Assembly: GCA_964613745.1 (NCBI GenBank)
Contig: CAZTJA010000017.1
Span: 1-37,453 of the forward strand
DNA length: 37,453 nt
Origin: CAZTJA01 sp964613745
GTDB lineage: Bacteria; Desulfobacterota; Desulfomonilia; Desulfomonilales; Desulfomonilaceae
Reading direction: 5' to 3'
Part shown: positions 16,920-25,855 of the stretch, in pieces
Layout of the letters: every line of letters starts with the position of its first letter
Position numbering within the stretch: position 1 is the stretch's first letter
The notes under the pieces: model-generated
Told to the model about the DNA's origin: nothing
What the model saw: the letters and a program-made list of their open reading frames with translations, nothing else
Database searches by the model: none
Translations under genes and position numbers: made by a program

Positions 16920-17569
16920 TCATCGGACGGTAAAAGACAATCTTCGTACAAGCTGATCATCGAGATAAAGAGCCACCTTCCACAAACCCGGTTTGTNNNN
17001 NNNNNNNNNNNNNNNNNNNNNNNNNNNNNNNNNNNNNNNNNNNNNNNNNNNNNNNNNNNNNNNNNNNNNNNNNNNNNNNNNNNNNNNNNNNNNNNNCTTC
17101 GTACAAGCTGATCATCGAGATAAAGAGCCACCTTCCACAAACCCGGTTTGTGATTATACAGCTCCCTGGTGGTCATTGTATGGACTCTGGTGGAACCACC
17201 TTTTTGCCGATCATCGCCCTTCTTGGTCTCTTGCTGCAGGTCATATGTTTGTCTTATGGTTCGATATTCCTGCCCCATGGGATCGAACCAAACGGATTCC
17301 GCCTTATAGACATTTTTTTCGTTCTTGGGGATGAAATAGAGGTTTACGGTATCCGCCAATCCATGATCGAAAACTTCCTTGGGGGAAAATGCCGATCCGG
17401 CAGTGAGAAAGATATCTTTAACAAGATAATATTGCTCATCCGAGGCTGTTCTTTCGAATCCCTTCCACTTACCAAGATTGATCGCACCACACCCAAGAAC
17501 TCCAGCTATGCAGCACATTACGAAAACTGATCTAAATGGCCGATTAATTTTTCCAGCCCAAAAATTCAT
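16920..17569 (-). CDS. Lipoprotein of unknown function, split by an assembly gap
   Basis: A putative lipoprotein with lipobox VLGC (Cys27) after a hydrophobic signal, then about 135 residues with beta-rich character (VNLYFIPKNE, ESVWFDPMGQEYRTIRQTYD). The reading is interrupted by 100 N flanked by two identical 55-bp copies. If one copy and the N run are dropped, 155 bp vanish and the frame continues LYLDDQLVRRLSFTVR to a TGA at 16920-16922, giving 164 aa. Read literally, the frame shifts after the gap and gives a nonsense tail. Its ATG overlaps the GNAT stop (ATGA at 17566-17569), making it the last gene of the nadK operon. It matches no family I recognise. Confidence 0.75.
16942..16996. repeat. 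55-bp direct repeat, left copy at scaffold gap
   Basis: Identical base for base to 17097-17151 and abutting the N run. This is the pattern of two contig ends sharing a k-mer-length overlap that were scaffolded without being merged, rather than a biological repeat. Confidence 0.9.
16997..17096. other. Scaffold gap of 100 N
   Basis: Exactly 100 unresolved bases, a conventional fixed-size gap, inside the lipoprotein gene. The identical flanks suggest the true gap length is negative (an overlap of 55 bp). Confidence 0.98.
17097..17151. repeat. 55-bp direct repeat, right copy at scaffold gap
   Basis: Second copy of the 55-bp sequence at 16942-16996, starting immediately after the N run. Collapsing the two copies restores one intact reading frame. 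Confidence 0.9.
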
Positions 17570-18021
17570 GGTTTACCCACCATAGCTATTTCATCGCAAT
17601 CGGGAAACTTTGTACACTTTATGCAATCGGCCCAAATCTTGTGTGGAAGCATTCCTTTATCCATTACCCTGAACCCTAAACTCTCGAATAAATGTTGCCG
17701 GTATGTTAGTACAAATACCTCCGTGATTTCAAGTTTTTTCGACTCTTTCATAAGAAATTTAATTAAGTTCGTGCCTACACCTTGCCTTTGTGCAGAGGAG
17801 GTTACCGCCAATGATCGTATTTCCGCTAGATTTTCCCACACGATTTGAAGAGCTCCGCAACCTACTATGAGATCGGTTTGAGGATCAACCGCCACACAGA
17901 AATCACGAACATGTGAATAAAGCTCACTCAGAGCTCTGCCCAGCAAACCACCCGTTTTAGCCTGCTCCGATATGAGTTTGTGAATTGGTTTGACATCCCG
18001 AATGGTGGCTTTGCGAATCAA
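17566..18021 (-). CDS. GNAT N-acetyltransferase, short N-acetylglutamate-synthase-like
   Basis: A 151-aa GNAT-fold acetyltransferase. The acetyl-CoA loop QRQGVGTNL (78-86) follows the LAEIRSLAV strand, and FESLGFR closes the fold. The C-terminal tail LPHKIWADCIKCTKFPDCDE carries three cysteines (C133, C136, C142). This arrangement resembles short-form N-acetylglutamate synthases of the Rv2747/ArgA type, which would make it the first step of arginine synthesis. No arg genes are nearby, so that is a family-based guess; the Cys tail may bind metal. Start and stop overlap recN and the lipoprotein gene by four bases each. Confidence 0.85.
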   Translation of the reverse strand: MIRKATIRDVKPIHKLISEQAKTGGLLGRALSELYSHVRDFCVAVDPQTDLIVGCGALQIVWENLAEIRSLAVTSSAQRQGVGTNLIKFLMKESKKLEITEVFVLTYRQHLFESLGFRVMDKGMLPHKIWADCIKCTKFPDCDEIAMVGKP

Positions 18022-19697
18022 TTGGGGGCCTCCCCGGCAGAAATACCAATCAGTTGCTTTACATGTTCCCGAGCCGTGTCGGAATTTGGATCCGCCCCCA
18101 ACATACGGGCCAACTCGTCAACCCTAGTTGAATCGTCCAGAGCTTGCACGATAATTGATGTTCGGCCGTTCTTCACCTGTTTTTGGACGGAGAGATGATG
18201 ATCGGCATTGGCCGCCACTTGATGCAAATGAGTTACGCACAACACTTGCTGATACTTGCCGACTCGGGCCAATCTCGTACCAACCGCCAGTGCCGTATGG
18301 CCTCCGATACCCGTATCCACCTCGTCAAAGATCACCGTAATGCCTGCCGTCCCATCAACTTGGAGAGCTTTTAAAGACAGCATGATTCTCGAAAGCTCTC
18401 CGCCTGAGGCTATTTTTGAAAGAGGTCGTGGAGATTCGCCAGGATTTGAGGACAAAAGAAATTCCACTTCATCAAACCCATCTCGTCTTGGTTTCAGCTT
18501 ATCGGCTTTGGACAAAAAAACCTTGAGCCTGGCTTCCGACATCGCAAGTTCGGATAACTCGTCGGCTATGGCAATCTCCAAATCTCTTGCGGCCGACTGC
18601 CGTTTCTCGGTCAGTTCGTCCGAAAGTCCAACATAAAGCTGCCACGCCTCGGATTCAGCTGCTTGAAGTTGCTTCAAATTAAGAGTGCTGTTGGTTATCT
18701 TATTCTCCTCGGAAATGAGGGAATCCAAAAAATCAACCAGACCGGCAATATCTCTCCCATATTTTTTCTTAAGTTTCTTTAACAACATTAGTCGTTCTTC
18801 GATCGCATCAAGCCTCTGAGGATCCGCCTGAAATTTTTCCGATATGTTTCGCAATTCAAGCGCAGTATCTTCAATTTTATAGAATGCTTCTTGATAGCCG
18901 TCCCTAAGTTCAGTAAAACGTTTGCTCGAAGCAGCCAAATAATCCAGTACCCGACCAACCTCCGTAAGACCGCCGATGAGGCTGCCAGACTTGGAATAGA
19001 GTGACTGATATGCTTCGTAGGCTTTTTCTCTGATCTGAACCGCTTTTTTTAAAATGTCTCTTTCTTCTACGAGTGATTCCTCTTCACCTTCTGTAACATT
19101 GGCCTCCGATAGTTCGCTTATTTGAAAAGCTATAGTCTCTTTGCGCTTTTCAAGCTCCTCCATTTCTCGACATGCGATTTCCAGCGTTTTTTTGCCGGAA
19201 CGCCAATTGTCATATGCAGCGGCTACTTTTTCGAGAATTGATTCATGTTTTCCGTAAGCATCCAGCATTGCAATGTGCTCGGAGGGATCAAGAAGCAGCC
19301 GGTGCTCGTGCTGTCCAAAAATGTTCACAAGCGCCTTGCCCACAAATTCAAGCATCGACAGTGTTGCGGTTCGTCCATTAATCGAGCATCGAGATTTGCC
19401 GTTCTTAAGAAGTTTTCTTACGAGAAGAAGCTCACCATTTTCGTTACGCCCGTATTCTTCCAGTTCCGGAAAGCCCATGTTTGTCGGTATTTCAAAGAGA
19501 GCTTCGATGACCGCCTCGTTTTCACCGGAACGTATTGATTCAGATGAACTTTTTCCGCCTAGAAGCATCTGCAAAGCCCCGATAATAATCGACTTGCCTG
19601 CCCCGGTCTCGCCGGTTAATACGTTGAAACCATCGTGGAATTCCACTTCGAGTTCATCGATAATCGCAATATTTCTGATTCTTAAATAAACCAGCAT
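18018..19697 (-). CDS. recN: DNA repair ATPase RecN
   Basis: A 559-aa SMC-like ATPase acting early in double-strand-break repair. Walker A GETGAGKS is at 29-36, followed by a long central coiled coil (about 160-370), the ABC signature ASGGELSRIM near 430 and Walker B/D-loop FDEVDTGIGG near 457-466. The length matches the family. The ATG overlaps the nadK stop (TAATG-type junction at 19695-19699), and the end overlaps the GNAT start. The nadK-recN pairing is a recurrent gene order in bacteria. Confidence 0.97.
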   Translation of the reverse strand: MLVYLRIRNIAIIDELEVEFHDGFNVLTGETGAGKSIIIGALQMLLGGKSSSESIRSGENEAVIEALFEIPTNMGFPELEEYGRNENGELLLVRKLLKNGKSRCSINGRTATLSMLEFVGKALVNIFGQHEHRLLLDPSEHIAMLDAYGKHESILEKVAAAYDNWRSGKKTLEIACREMEELEKRKETIAFQISELSEANVTEGEEESLVEERDILKKAVQIREKAYEAYQSLYSKSGSLIGGLTEVGRVLDYLAASSKRFTELRDGYQEAFYKIEDTALELRNISEKFQADPQRLDAIEERLMLLKKLKKKYGRDIAGLVDFLDSLISEENKITNSTLNLKQLQAAESEAWQLYVGLSDELTEKRQSAARDLEIAIADELSELAMSEARLKVFLSKADKLKPRRDGFDEVEFLLSSNPGESPRPLSKIASGGELSRIMLSLKALQVDGTAGITVIFDEVDTGIGGHTALAVGTRLARVGKYQQVLCVTHLHQVAANADHHLSVQKQVKNGRTSIIVQALDDSTRVDELARMLGADPNSDTAREHVKQLIGISAGEAPN

Positions 19698-20530
19698 TAG
19701 ATAAGGTGAAGCTTTTCCTTTAATACGTCGAAATAGTCACGCTTTTGTGATTTTACCATTATGAATGGGATAGCGGCTTTTTTGATCTTTACGATCTGAC
19801 CTAATTTCAGTGGAACGGTAGTGTGACCATCAGCGGTTAATGTTAAACCTTCGCCTCTTTTCATTACCAGCTCCGTTTCAAGATCCGGTGGGATGAGAAG
19901 AGGCCTTTTTAGGCCGGCATAGGGACATATGGGGGTCAATAGTATTCCGTGAACATCCGGGTGCACGAGCGGTCCGTGTGCCGCATAGGAATAGGCGCTC
20001 GAACCGACCGGGGTGGATACGATAAGTCCGTCCGCCCGAACCTCTATCTCTCTTGAATCACCCATTCTCATTCCTAAATCGATGAGTCTGGCTATTCCGC
20101 CCCAGTGAATTACGGCTTCATTCAATACCCTGAGATTTTTCCCATTCGGAAGCGTCACTTCGATCAACATACGTTCGGTAAATTCGGCGGTACCGTCCAA
20201 TACGGTTTCAAGTGCACTTATTGCGTCTTCGGGAGACACCTCCGCCATAAAGCCCACTCTACCGAGATTTACACCAAGCATAGGTAGTGGCTTATCATTC
20301 AATAATGATGCAGCTCTCAGAATAGTGCCGTCACCGCCCAAAACCACCAGCAAATCGGAATCATCGGTAATGTGCTCGGATATTTGGGCACGCCATTGTT
20401 TGGCAGTCTCTCGCTGAGTTTTTTCCAGGATAACTTCCTTACCGTTGTCCTGCAAAAACTTGTAAATCGTCGCACCGAGATCCAGCGCCTGCTGTTCGGC
20501 GCGTTTCATTACGAGACCGATGCGTTGCAT
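19697..20530 (-). CDS. nadK: NAD kinase
   Basis: A 277-aa cytoplasmic enzyme phosphorylating NAD to NADP with ATP or polyphosphate. The GGDGT motif is at 65-69, the conserved NE motif occurs in VLNEAVIHWGG, and the glycine-rich nucleotide site RADGLIVSTPVGSSAYSYAA is followed by GPLVHP. The length is normal. First gene of a four-gene overlapping operon with recN, a GNAT protein and a lipoprotein; it diverges from rarA across 131 bp in which I see no convincing promoter. Confidence 0.97.
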   Translation of the reverse strand: MQRIGLVMKRAEQQALDLGATIYKFLQDNGKEVILEKTQRETAKQWRAQISEHITDDSDLLVVLGGDGTILRAASLLNDKPLPMLGVNLGRVGFMAEVSPEDAISALETVLDGTAEFTERMLIEVTLPNGKNLRVLNEAVIHWGGIARLIDLGMRMGDSREIEVRADGLIVSTPVGSSAYSYAAHGPLVHPDVHGILLTPICPYAGLKRPLLIPPDLETELVMKRGEGLTLTADGHTTVPLKLGQIVKIKKAAIPFIMVKSQKRDYFDVLKEKLHLI

Positions 20531-20661
20531 GTAATCCTCTGGGATTTCAGTAGATTGATTCTTGGTTTCGTATCACATGTCACGAACTAAACTCTACAAA
20601 AACATATCACATTTCCGTTGAATTCGTTGTCTCCGAACTTGCTTTCGGTTAGGCTATTTAC

Positions 20662-21972
20662 ATGGATCTCTTTGATAATGCTCAAAGATTTAATAATAAA
20701 GGGCCCCTCGCGGATAGAATGCGTCCCGTCTCACTCGACGATTTTGTGGGTCAGGAACATATCCTCGGCCCCAACAAACCTCTCCGGAAAGCACTTGAGC
20801 AGGACAAACTCTTTTCCATGCTTTTCTGGGGTCCACCAGGTACAGGAAAAACCACTCTTGCAGGAATCATTGCGAACAAGAGTCACGCGCGTTTCGTCCC
20901 TTACTCTGCGGTAACGACGGGAGTCAAAGAAATCAGAGAAGCTGCGTCTAAAGCAGAACAGGATCTGAAATACTCGGGAACCCGTACGATTCTTTTTCTT
21001 GATGAAATACACAGATTTAATCGCTCTCAGCAAGATTATCTTCTGCCCCATGTCGAAAAAGGGACTCTTATTCTCATAGGAGCAACAACCGAAAATCCCA
21101 GCTTTGAAGTGAACTCGGCCCTTTTATCGCGTTTGCGTGTATTCATACTGGATTCACTTTCTTTTGATGCAATGACGGTCATACTCAAGAGAGCCCTTGC
21201 GGATAACTTTTTGGGCATGGGAAGTCTCGCTGTTTCAGCTGAAGAAGAGGCATTGGGAGCTATTATTGGACTGTCCGGCGGTGATGCACGGTCCGCATTG
21301 AATGTTTTGGAATCCGCGGCCAATGAAGCGGCGGAACAGCCTTCCAGAACGATCACGGTAGATCTGGTCAAGGAAATCGTTCAAAGACGAAATTTGCTCT
21401 ATGACAAATCCGGGGAGCAGCATTACAACCTGATCAGCGCTTTGCACAAAAGCATCCGGGACAGCGATTCTGATGCAGGGTTGTATTGGATGGGACGCAT
21501 GATCGATGGAGGAGAAGACCCGCTCTACATTGCACGGAGACTCGTTCGATTCGCCAGTGAAGATGTGGGACTCGCTTCACCGAGAGCTTTAGAACAAGCA
21601 GTGGCTGCATATCAAGCCTGCAGCTTCATAGGTCTACCGGAATGTGCGCTTGCTTTGGCTCAAGCAGTTGTGTTTCTTGCGACGGCTCCTAAATCCAATT
21701 CTCTGGAAGCGGCTTACATTAAAGTCAAGCAGGAGATTTCTAAATCCGGACACTTGCCGGTTCCTTTGCATTTGAGGAACGCTCCCACAAAATTTATGAA
21801 ATCCATCGGCTATGGAAAAGGATATAAATACGCCCATGATTATGAGGACGCCCATGTGGATCAACAACATTTGCCGGATGAACTCGTAGGAACTCGTTTT
21901 TACGAACCGACGGATAGGGGATACGAACGCACAATCAAAGAGCGCATCAATGATAATGAAGAGTCAAAATGA
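20662..21972 (+). CDS. rarA: Replication-associated recombination protein A (AAA+ ATPase)
   Basis: A 436-aa clamp-loader-like AAA+ ATPase (RarA/MgsA) acting at stalled replication forks. Walker A GPPGTGKT is at 57-64, Walker B is in ILFLDEIHRFNRSQQD, the sensor region is IGATTENPSFEVNSALLSR, and the C-terminal MgsA domain runs through DAGLYWMGRMIDGGEDPLYIARRL, LASPRAL and YKYAHDY. The length and order are as in the family. Single gene on the plus strand, divergent from nadK. Confidence 0.97.
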   Translation: MDLFDNAQRFNNKGPLADRMRPVSLDDFVGQEHILGPNKPLRKALEQDKLFSMLFWGPPGTGKTTLAGIIANKSHARFVPYSAVTTGVKEIREAASKAEQDLKYSGTRTILFLDEIHRFNRSQQDYLLPHVEKGTLILIGATTENPSFEVNSALLSRLRVFILDSLSFDAMTVILKRALADNFLGMGSLAVSAEEEALGAIIGLSGGDARSALNVLESAANEAAEQPSRTITVDLVKEIVQRRNLLYDKSGEQHYNLISALHKSIRDSDSDAGLYWMGRMIDGGEDPLYIARRLVRFASEDVGLASPRALEQAVAAYQACSFIGLPECALALAQAVVFLATAPKSNSLEAAYIKVKQEISKSGHLPVPLHLRNAPTKFMKSIGYGKGYKYAHDYEDAHVDQQHLPDELVGTRFYEPTDRGYERTIKERINDNEESK

Positions 21973-22164
21973 GTTTGTATGGTTCTTCCGGAAACCCATG
22001 AGCTGGATAATCCTCCTACCTTCACTCGTTCTGCATTGCTGCTCAAATCCAAGGTACGTGTAAGATGGACTGGACTGAATTTTTACTGCCGAGATCTCAT
22101 TCAATTCCGACGATTACGCTCTAGCTGCAATTCTTTATCGCCCAACACAATTCAGTTTCTGAGT

Positions 22165-22641
22165 TCATGGCCTATATGCGAGAATATTCAATGCCTTCAT
22201 TGTCATCACAACTTCTCCGGATTGATTGGACATTTCAATAAATGACTTCAGCACTCCGCGGTCAGGTTTCGATCGTGATCGAACCGTGTCCATTACGGTA
22301 ACGGTCAAGGAGAGCTTGTCGCCGGGCCGGACCGGTTTCAACCAAAATAGCTCGTCTACTCCCGGGGAACTTAGGCTCGCCACATGGGAAAGATAATTAT
22401 CGACAAAAAGTCTCATCATGAGGCTTGCTGTGTGCCATCCTGAAGCAATAATTCCATTAAATACCGATCGCTCGGCGTAGTGCGGATCTACATGGAATGG
22501 TTGCGGATCAAACGTGCGTGCAAAAGTGACGATCTCCGATTCAGTAACTTCAATCGAACCGCAAAAGTACGTACATCCAGCGAGATAGTCTTCGAGAAAT
22601 CTGTCCTCAATTGCAGTAGAAAATTCCGAAAAGTTCGTCAT
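22165..22641 (-). CDS. MaoC-like (R)-specific hydratase/dehydratase
   Basis: A 158-aa hot-dog-fold protein. The catalytic pair of the MaoC/R-hydratase family is present as Asp45 and His50 in FDPQPFH, followed by FNGIIASGWH. Such enzymes hydrate enoyl-CoA or related thioesters; the substrate is unknown. GAGG lies five bases before the ATG. It is alone between rarA and the two-gene membrane operon. The 192 bp between rarA and this stop contain no gene or terminator that I can support. Confidence 0.88.
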   Translation of the reverse strand: MTNFSEFSTAIEDRFLEDYLAGCTYFCGSIEVTESEIVTFARTFDPQPFHVDPHYAERSVFNGIIASGWHTASLMMRLFVDNYLSHVASLSSPGVDELFWLKPVRPGDKLSLTVTVMDTVRSRSKPDRGVLKSFIEMSNQSGEVVMTMKALNILAYRP

Positions 22642-22698
22642 CTCATCCTCACCGACTTGAACAAAGAATGCATTAAAGCCGCGTTCAAATTTTTGCGA

Positions 22699-23217
22699 TC
22701 ATGTGAAATTTTTATCTTTCAAAGAGAAATCGGCCCTGGCTTCATAAATGAACAAAGCTCGAAGCTTGTCCCAGAAATCGCCACCAAGGACAAACAGACT
22801 GGATATGAACATACCGTCAGCCAAGATATTCACATACAGCCTCATTGGCGAATCATCCGGAAGCCACTCAGGTGCATACCCCATTATGTATGTCGGAACG
22901 AAAGGCAAAACGAATAATACCAGACCAATTCTGTACCTTGTTTTGTTTACCACTGCAGTAGGTCGCAATTTCTTTAAGAACGAAAAAACTTTGGATTTCA
23001 AGAGATCAAAATTTTCTTTGCCAAGAATTGCTGCTGCCAAAAGAGCCAATACTTCAGGAATGCCGGCTGTAAATAGACCGATCAGCGTTGCCTTTATAGC
23101 CGTGGACCAACTCGTCCATGCTACTATTATTCCAAACAGCGGTGAGATCAACGATAGTATGAATAGACTGATCCCTATGTACAAACGAATGTGCCGCTTT
23201 ATTTCAGTTGCTGCCAT
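22699..23217 (-). CDS. Small polytopic membrane protein (transporter-suffix-like)
   Basis: A 172-aa inner-membrane protein with four hydrophobic segments (about 10-32, 38-64, 95-113 and 127-145) and the C-terminal motif GGDFWDKLRALF. This resembles small proteins annotated as transporter suffix domain proteins, whose role is not established. AAGGA precedes the ATG. It lies 21 bp downstream of the larger membrane gene and is probably co-transcribed with it. Confidence 0.7.
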   Translation of the reverse strand: MAATEIKRHIRLYIGISLFILSLISPLFGIIVAWTSWSTAIKATLIGLFTAGIPEVLALLAAAILGKENFDLLKSKVFSFLKKLRPTAVVNKTRYRIGLVLFVLPFVPTYIMGYAPEWLPDDSPMRLYVNILADGMFISSLFVLGGDFWDKLRALFIYEARADFSLKDKNFT

Positions 23218-23238
23218 TCAGACAAATCCTTAAGACTC

Positions 23239-24519
23239 TCATTTTATGTCATACGCGGAAGCACTATTTTTCGATGTGTTTTTGTCCAAAGCACCTAAGA
23301 GTGCTCGCATAAGCAAAGAATGTAGGTAATGGATCTCCTCATCCGGAAGCCCCTCCCCAAAGGTGAAAACTCCTCTGACGGATTTCACAATTATTCCTCT
23401 GGATTTAGCATACTTGCTGATGTGTTCCAAAATACGTGAAGTTCGATTCCCAATTTTCAACTCAGATGGAGCCGAGGCGAATTTCTGTTCGGACAGCTCT
23501 CGAACACTCATTGCGGCACTTTGTATCGTGCCGAAATCAATATCGAGAATTTCTTCGACCGGAATAATCGTTGTCTTTGTTCGAAGAATCGCCCGTTCAT
23601 GAATGGTTATTCCGGCGTCATCCACAATAATGGCGGTCCGGCTCCTCCTGGCCCTGAGAATCGCTCCCGCGAAACTTATAACAGGCAAAACCACAAGAAG
23701 AAAAATTGCGAATCCGACAAAGAAAATCTGTACATACTCAGGTGTTTTCGTTCTGTGAAAAAAGGTAAGCGCATCAGGGCCAAAGTGGAGCAGAATCGCA
23801 AAAGGAATCAGAATTTGAACAATCGATATTAAACGAAATCTCTTTGTAGGTAGGGTTATTCTTGCTTGGTTCCCGCATACTTCTGCTACGGTTTCCATCT
23901 TGACGGGAACAGAGACAACTTCAAAATCATCACGCCTACTCAATGCCGCTTCTTTGAAAGACAAATCCACGACACCTGGACTTAACATCTGATGGTGGTC
24001 GGACGTAACATCCTGCAAAGGGAAATTGAGAAACTTAGCTAAGAATCCTGCTTGTATCCGGGATTCCGCGTATTCAATTGAACTGAATATTGACAAATTT
24101 GCACCTGGTCCGCCTTTGAGAAACACCGGATATCGATCAGCGGTATCGGAATCGCCCTGCTCGAAACTTAGCTGAACCAAGCGATAATCTGAAATATACG
24201 TTTGCTGCTGTTTCATGGGAATTATCCATCCCCATTTTTTTGTAATTAATCCGTAATTCTTATCGATTATGGTCCAGGACCGTCCAAATACAAGTGATCC
24301 TCCCACAATTGTGAATACCATTCCCATAAAAATAATGAGACCCCATGCCCAGATTGGAATCTCCGAAGCATTGGACATTGGGATGATTTGGAATCCTAAG
24401 AGAGTCACAAATATGCCTGCGGCCAGGAATGGAATACCAAAAATGGACGTACATCCGCCGCCCTCTTTTATAATCAACTCGTTTGGAGTCACGATCCGGA
24501 ACGGTTGAGTTTTTTTCAT
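23239..24519 (-). CDS. Membrane protein of unknown function
   Basis: A 426-aa protein with two N-terminal membrane segments (about 22-47 and 54-79), a soluble region to about 225, two more segments (about 230-250 and 262-288), and a soluble C-terminal domain of about 135 residues. The double-hairpin arrangement with the EEILDIDFG strand suggests a repeated bacterial PH-like membrane architecture, but I do not recognise a named family. The start is well supported by AGGAGA four bases before the ATG. It forms a two-gene unit with the transporter-suffix-like protein. Confidence 0.7.
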   Translation of the reverse strand: MKKTQPFRIVTPNELIIKEGGGCTSIFGIPFLAAGIFVTLLGFQIIPMSNASEIPIWAWGLIIFMGMVFTIVGGSLVFGRSWTIIDKNYGLITKKWGWIIPMKQQQTYISDYRLVQLSFEQGDSDTADRYPVFLKGGPGANLSIFSSIEYAESRIQAGFLAKFLNFPLQDVTSDHHQMLSPGVVDLSFKEAALSRRDDFEVVSVPVKMETVAEVCGNQARITLPTKRFRLISIVQILIPFAILLHFGPDALTFFHRTKTPEYVQIFFVGFAIFLLVVLPVISFAGAILRARRSRTAIIVDDAGITIHERAILRTKTTIIPVEEILDIDFGTIQSAAMSVRELSEQKFASAPSELKIGNRTSRILEHISKYAKSRGIIVKSVRGVFTFGEGLPDEEIHYLHSLLMRALLGALDKNTSKNSASAYDIK

Positions 24520-24668
24520 AAGGTCTCCTGACTTTGATCATCGCAAGGCGTGTCTCAGACGTGACATTGCTACTACTAATTGAATCAATGGCCCTAATAT
24601 CCGCATCCACATGAATGTGTAACTATAAAAATGGAGCATGTGTGTGACACGGAAACGGAGTAATTTAC

Positions 24669-24836
24669 ATGGAATACCATAGAGAAGATCAGCAGGAAAC
24701 CTTATTTGACGAGCCGTACTATGGAGCTGATGACTGTTTGAGAGACTGCATGGGACACAGGACAATTTATGAAGAGAAGCCCTATCCCGACTGCAAATCA
24801 GTATGCGGCATAGAAAATGAAACACTTGCTTATTGA
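24669..24836 (+). CDS. 55-aa four-cysteine mini-protein
   Basis: A short ORF of 55 codons plus stop. The ATG at 24669 has GGAG eight bases upstream. The sequence is acidic at the N-terminus (EYHREDQQETLFDEP) and then holds two CxxxC pairs: CLRDC and CKSVC separated by 16 residues. Four spaced cysteines in so short a soluble chain suggest a zinc ribbon-like or FeS-binding fold; nothing else identifies it. A 12-bp hairpin follows nine bases after the stop. No family recognised. Confidence 0.6.
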   Translation: MEYHREDQQETLFDEPYYGADDCLRDCMGHRTIYEEKPYPDCKSVCGIENETLAY

Positions 24837-24843
24837 GGTGATT

Positions 24844-24881
24844 TTCCTACCGAATGATCTGCCCAGGTGATTCGGTAGGAA
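24844..24881 (+). terminator. Hairpin after the four-cysteine mini-protein
   Basis: TCCTACCGAAT (24845-24855) pairs perfectly with ATTCGGTAGGA (24870-24880) around a 14-nt loop, with one more T-A pair outside. No T run follows, so it may be a weak terminator or an RNA-stabilising structure. Confidence 0.5.
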
Positions 24882-24994
24882 TGTCCGATGAGGATTTGCA
24901 ATACCCGCCATGGCTGTGCTAACCTATAAAAAACCTCTTTTGAACTAAGCTTTTGTTTACACGAGTATTATTCATCAGTGCAACGGAGTGGATC

Positions 24995-25816
24995 ATGTCT
25001 TTTGCCGAGATCAATCAAATCAATCTTTATTATGAAATTCAGGGTTTCGGCGAATACGTGATGTTTCTCCACCACGGATTCGGTTGTACAAAAATATGGA
25101 GCAACATCATTCCGTTGTTTGCTAAAAGTAACTTCACTGCCATCGCTTATGACAGAAGAGGTTTCGGCAGATCCGAAGAGGGAAGCGGCTTTATGGATTT
25201 TTACGTAAGTGATGCAGTTCGCCCGTATTCAGTCGACGAGCTTGAATCCTTACGAAATCATTTGGGAGTAGACTCGTTTCATCTGGTCGGCCAATGCGAA
25301 GGAGGAGTTCTTGCTTTCGATTATGCGGCAAAATTTCCTGAACGGGTGAAAACCGTCAGCATATCAAGTACTCTGTGTTATTCGACTGTGACCATGGAAG
25401 AGTTCAACGCAGCGAAATTCGTCAAGGCGTTTCAGGAACTGAACCCTGCGATGCAGGAGAAACTCGTGTTCTGGCACGGGAGCAAAGCTCAGCCGTTTTT
25501 CGAACAATTCCGAAGTTTTGGAGGAGAATACGGCAAAGGTTTCTTTGATCTAAGGCCGGTGCTGCGTACAGTTGGTCATCCGAGTCTCATCCTGTACCCA
25601 GACAGGAGCTTTTTGTTCGAAGTGGAACAGGGAGTTGCATTTTACCGGGAACTTCCAAACGCCGACCTGGCCGTGATGCCAAACTGTGGCCATAACACGT
25701 ATGATGAAAATCCGGAAATGTATGCCGCTTTAATCATGCAATTCATCAACAGAAACAAATTCAAGCTCGATAACATGGCGGGCGTTGATACCAAGGCAGT
25801 TACTTGTGCAGGTTAA
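24995..25816 (+). CDS. Alpha/beta hydrolase with Cys nucleophile elbow
   Basis: A 273-aa soluble alpha/beta hydrolase. HHGFG at 26-30 supplies the oxyanion side, YDRRGFGRS is the usual loop, and the elbow is G99-Q-C101-E-G103, with Cys instead of Ser. The catalytic His lies in NCGHNTYDENP, and the acid may be in LYPDRSF. The start at 24995 is chosen over one at 24953 because GGAG precedes it by about seven bases. Cys nucleophiles are known in dienelactone hydrolases, but this protein is of the haloperoxidase/proline-peptidase-like type. Substrate unknown. Single gene, convergent with the hybrid kinase 40 bp away. Confidence 0.9.
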   Translation: MSFAEINQINLYYEIQGFGEYVMFLHHGFGCTKIWSNIIPLFAKSNFTAIAYDRRGFGRSEEGSGFMDFYVSDAVRPYSVDELESLRNHLGVDSFHLVGQCEGGVLAFDYAAKFPERVKTVSISSTLCYSTVTMEEFNAAKFVKAFQELNPAMQEKLVFWHGSKAQPFFEQFRSFGGEYGKGFFDLRPVLRTVGHPSLILYPDRSFLFEVEQGVAFYRELPNADLAVMPNCGHNTYDENPEMYAALIMQFINRNKFKLDNMAGVDTKAVTCAG

Positions 25817-25855
25817 TTGAAGTCATTATTCCGCCAATAACTTGTTCCATTAATA

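Noticed and set aside
21979..22245. Plus-strand 88-aa ORF after rarA
   Set aside because: No ribosome site, no motif, and its 3' part is antisense to the MaoC-like gene.
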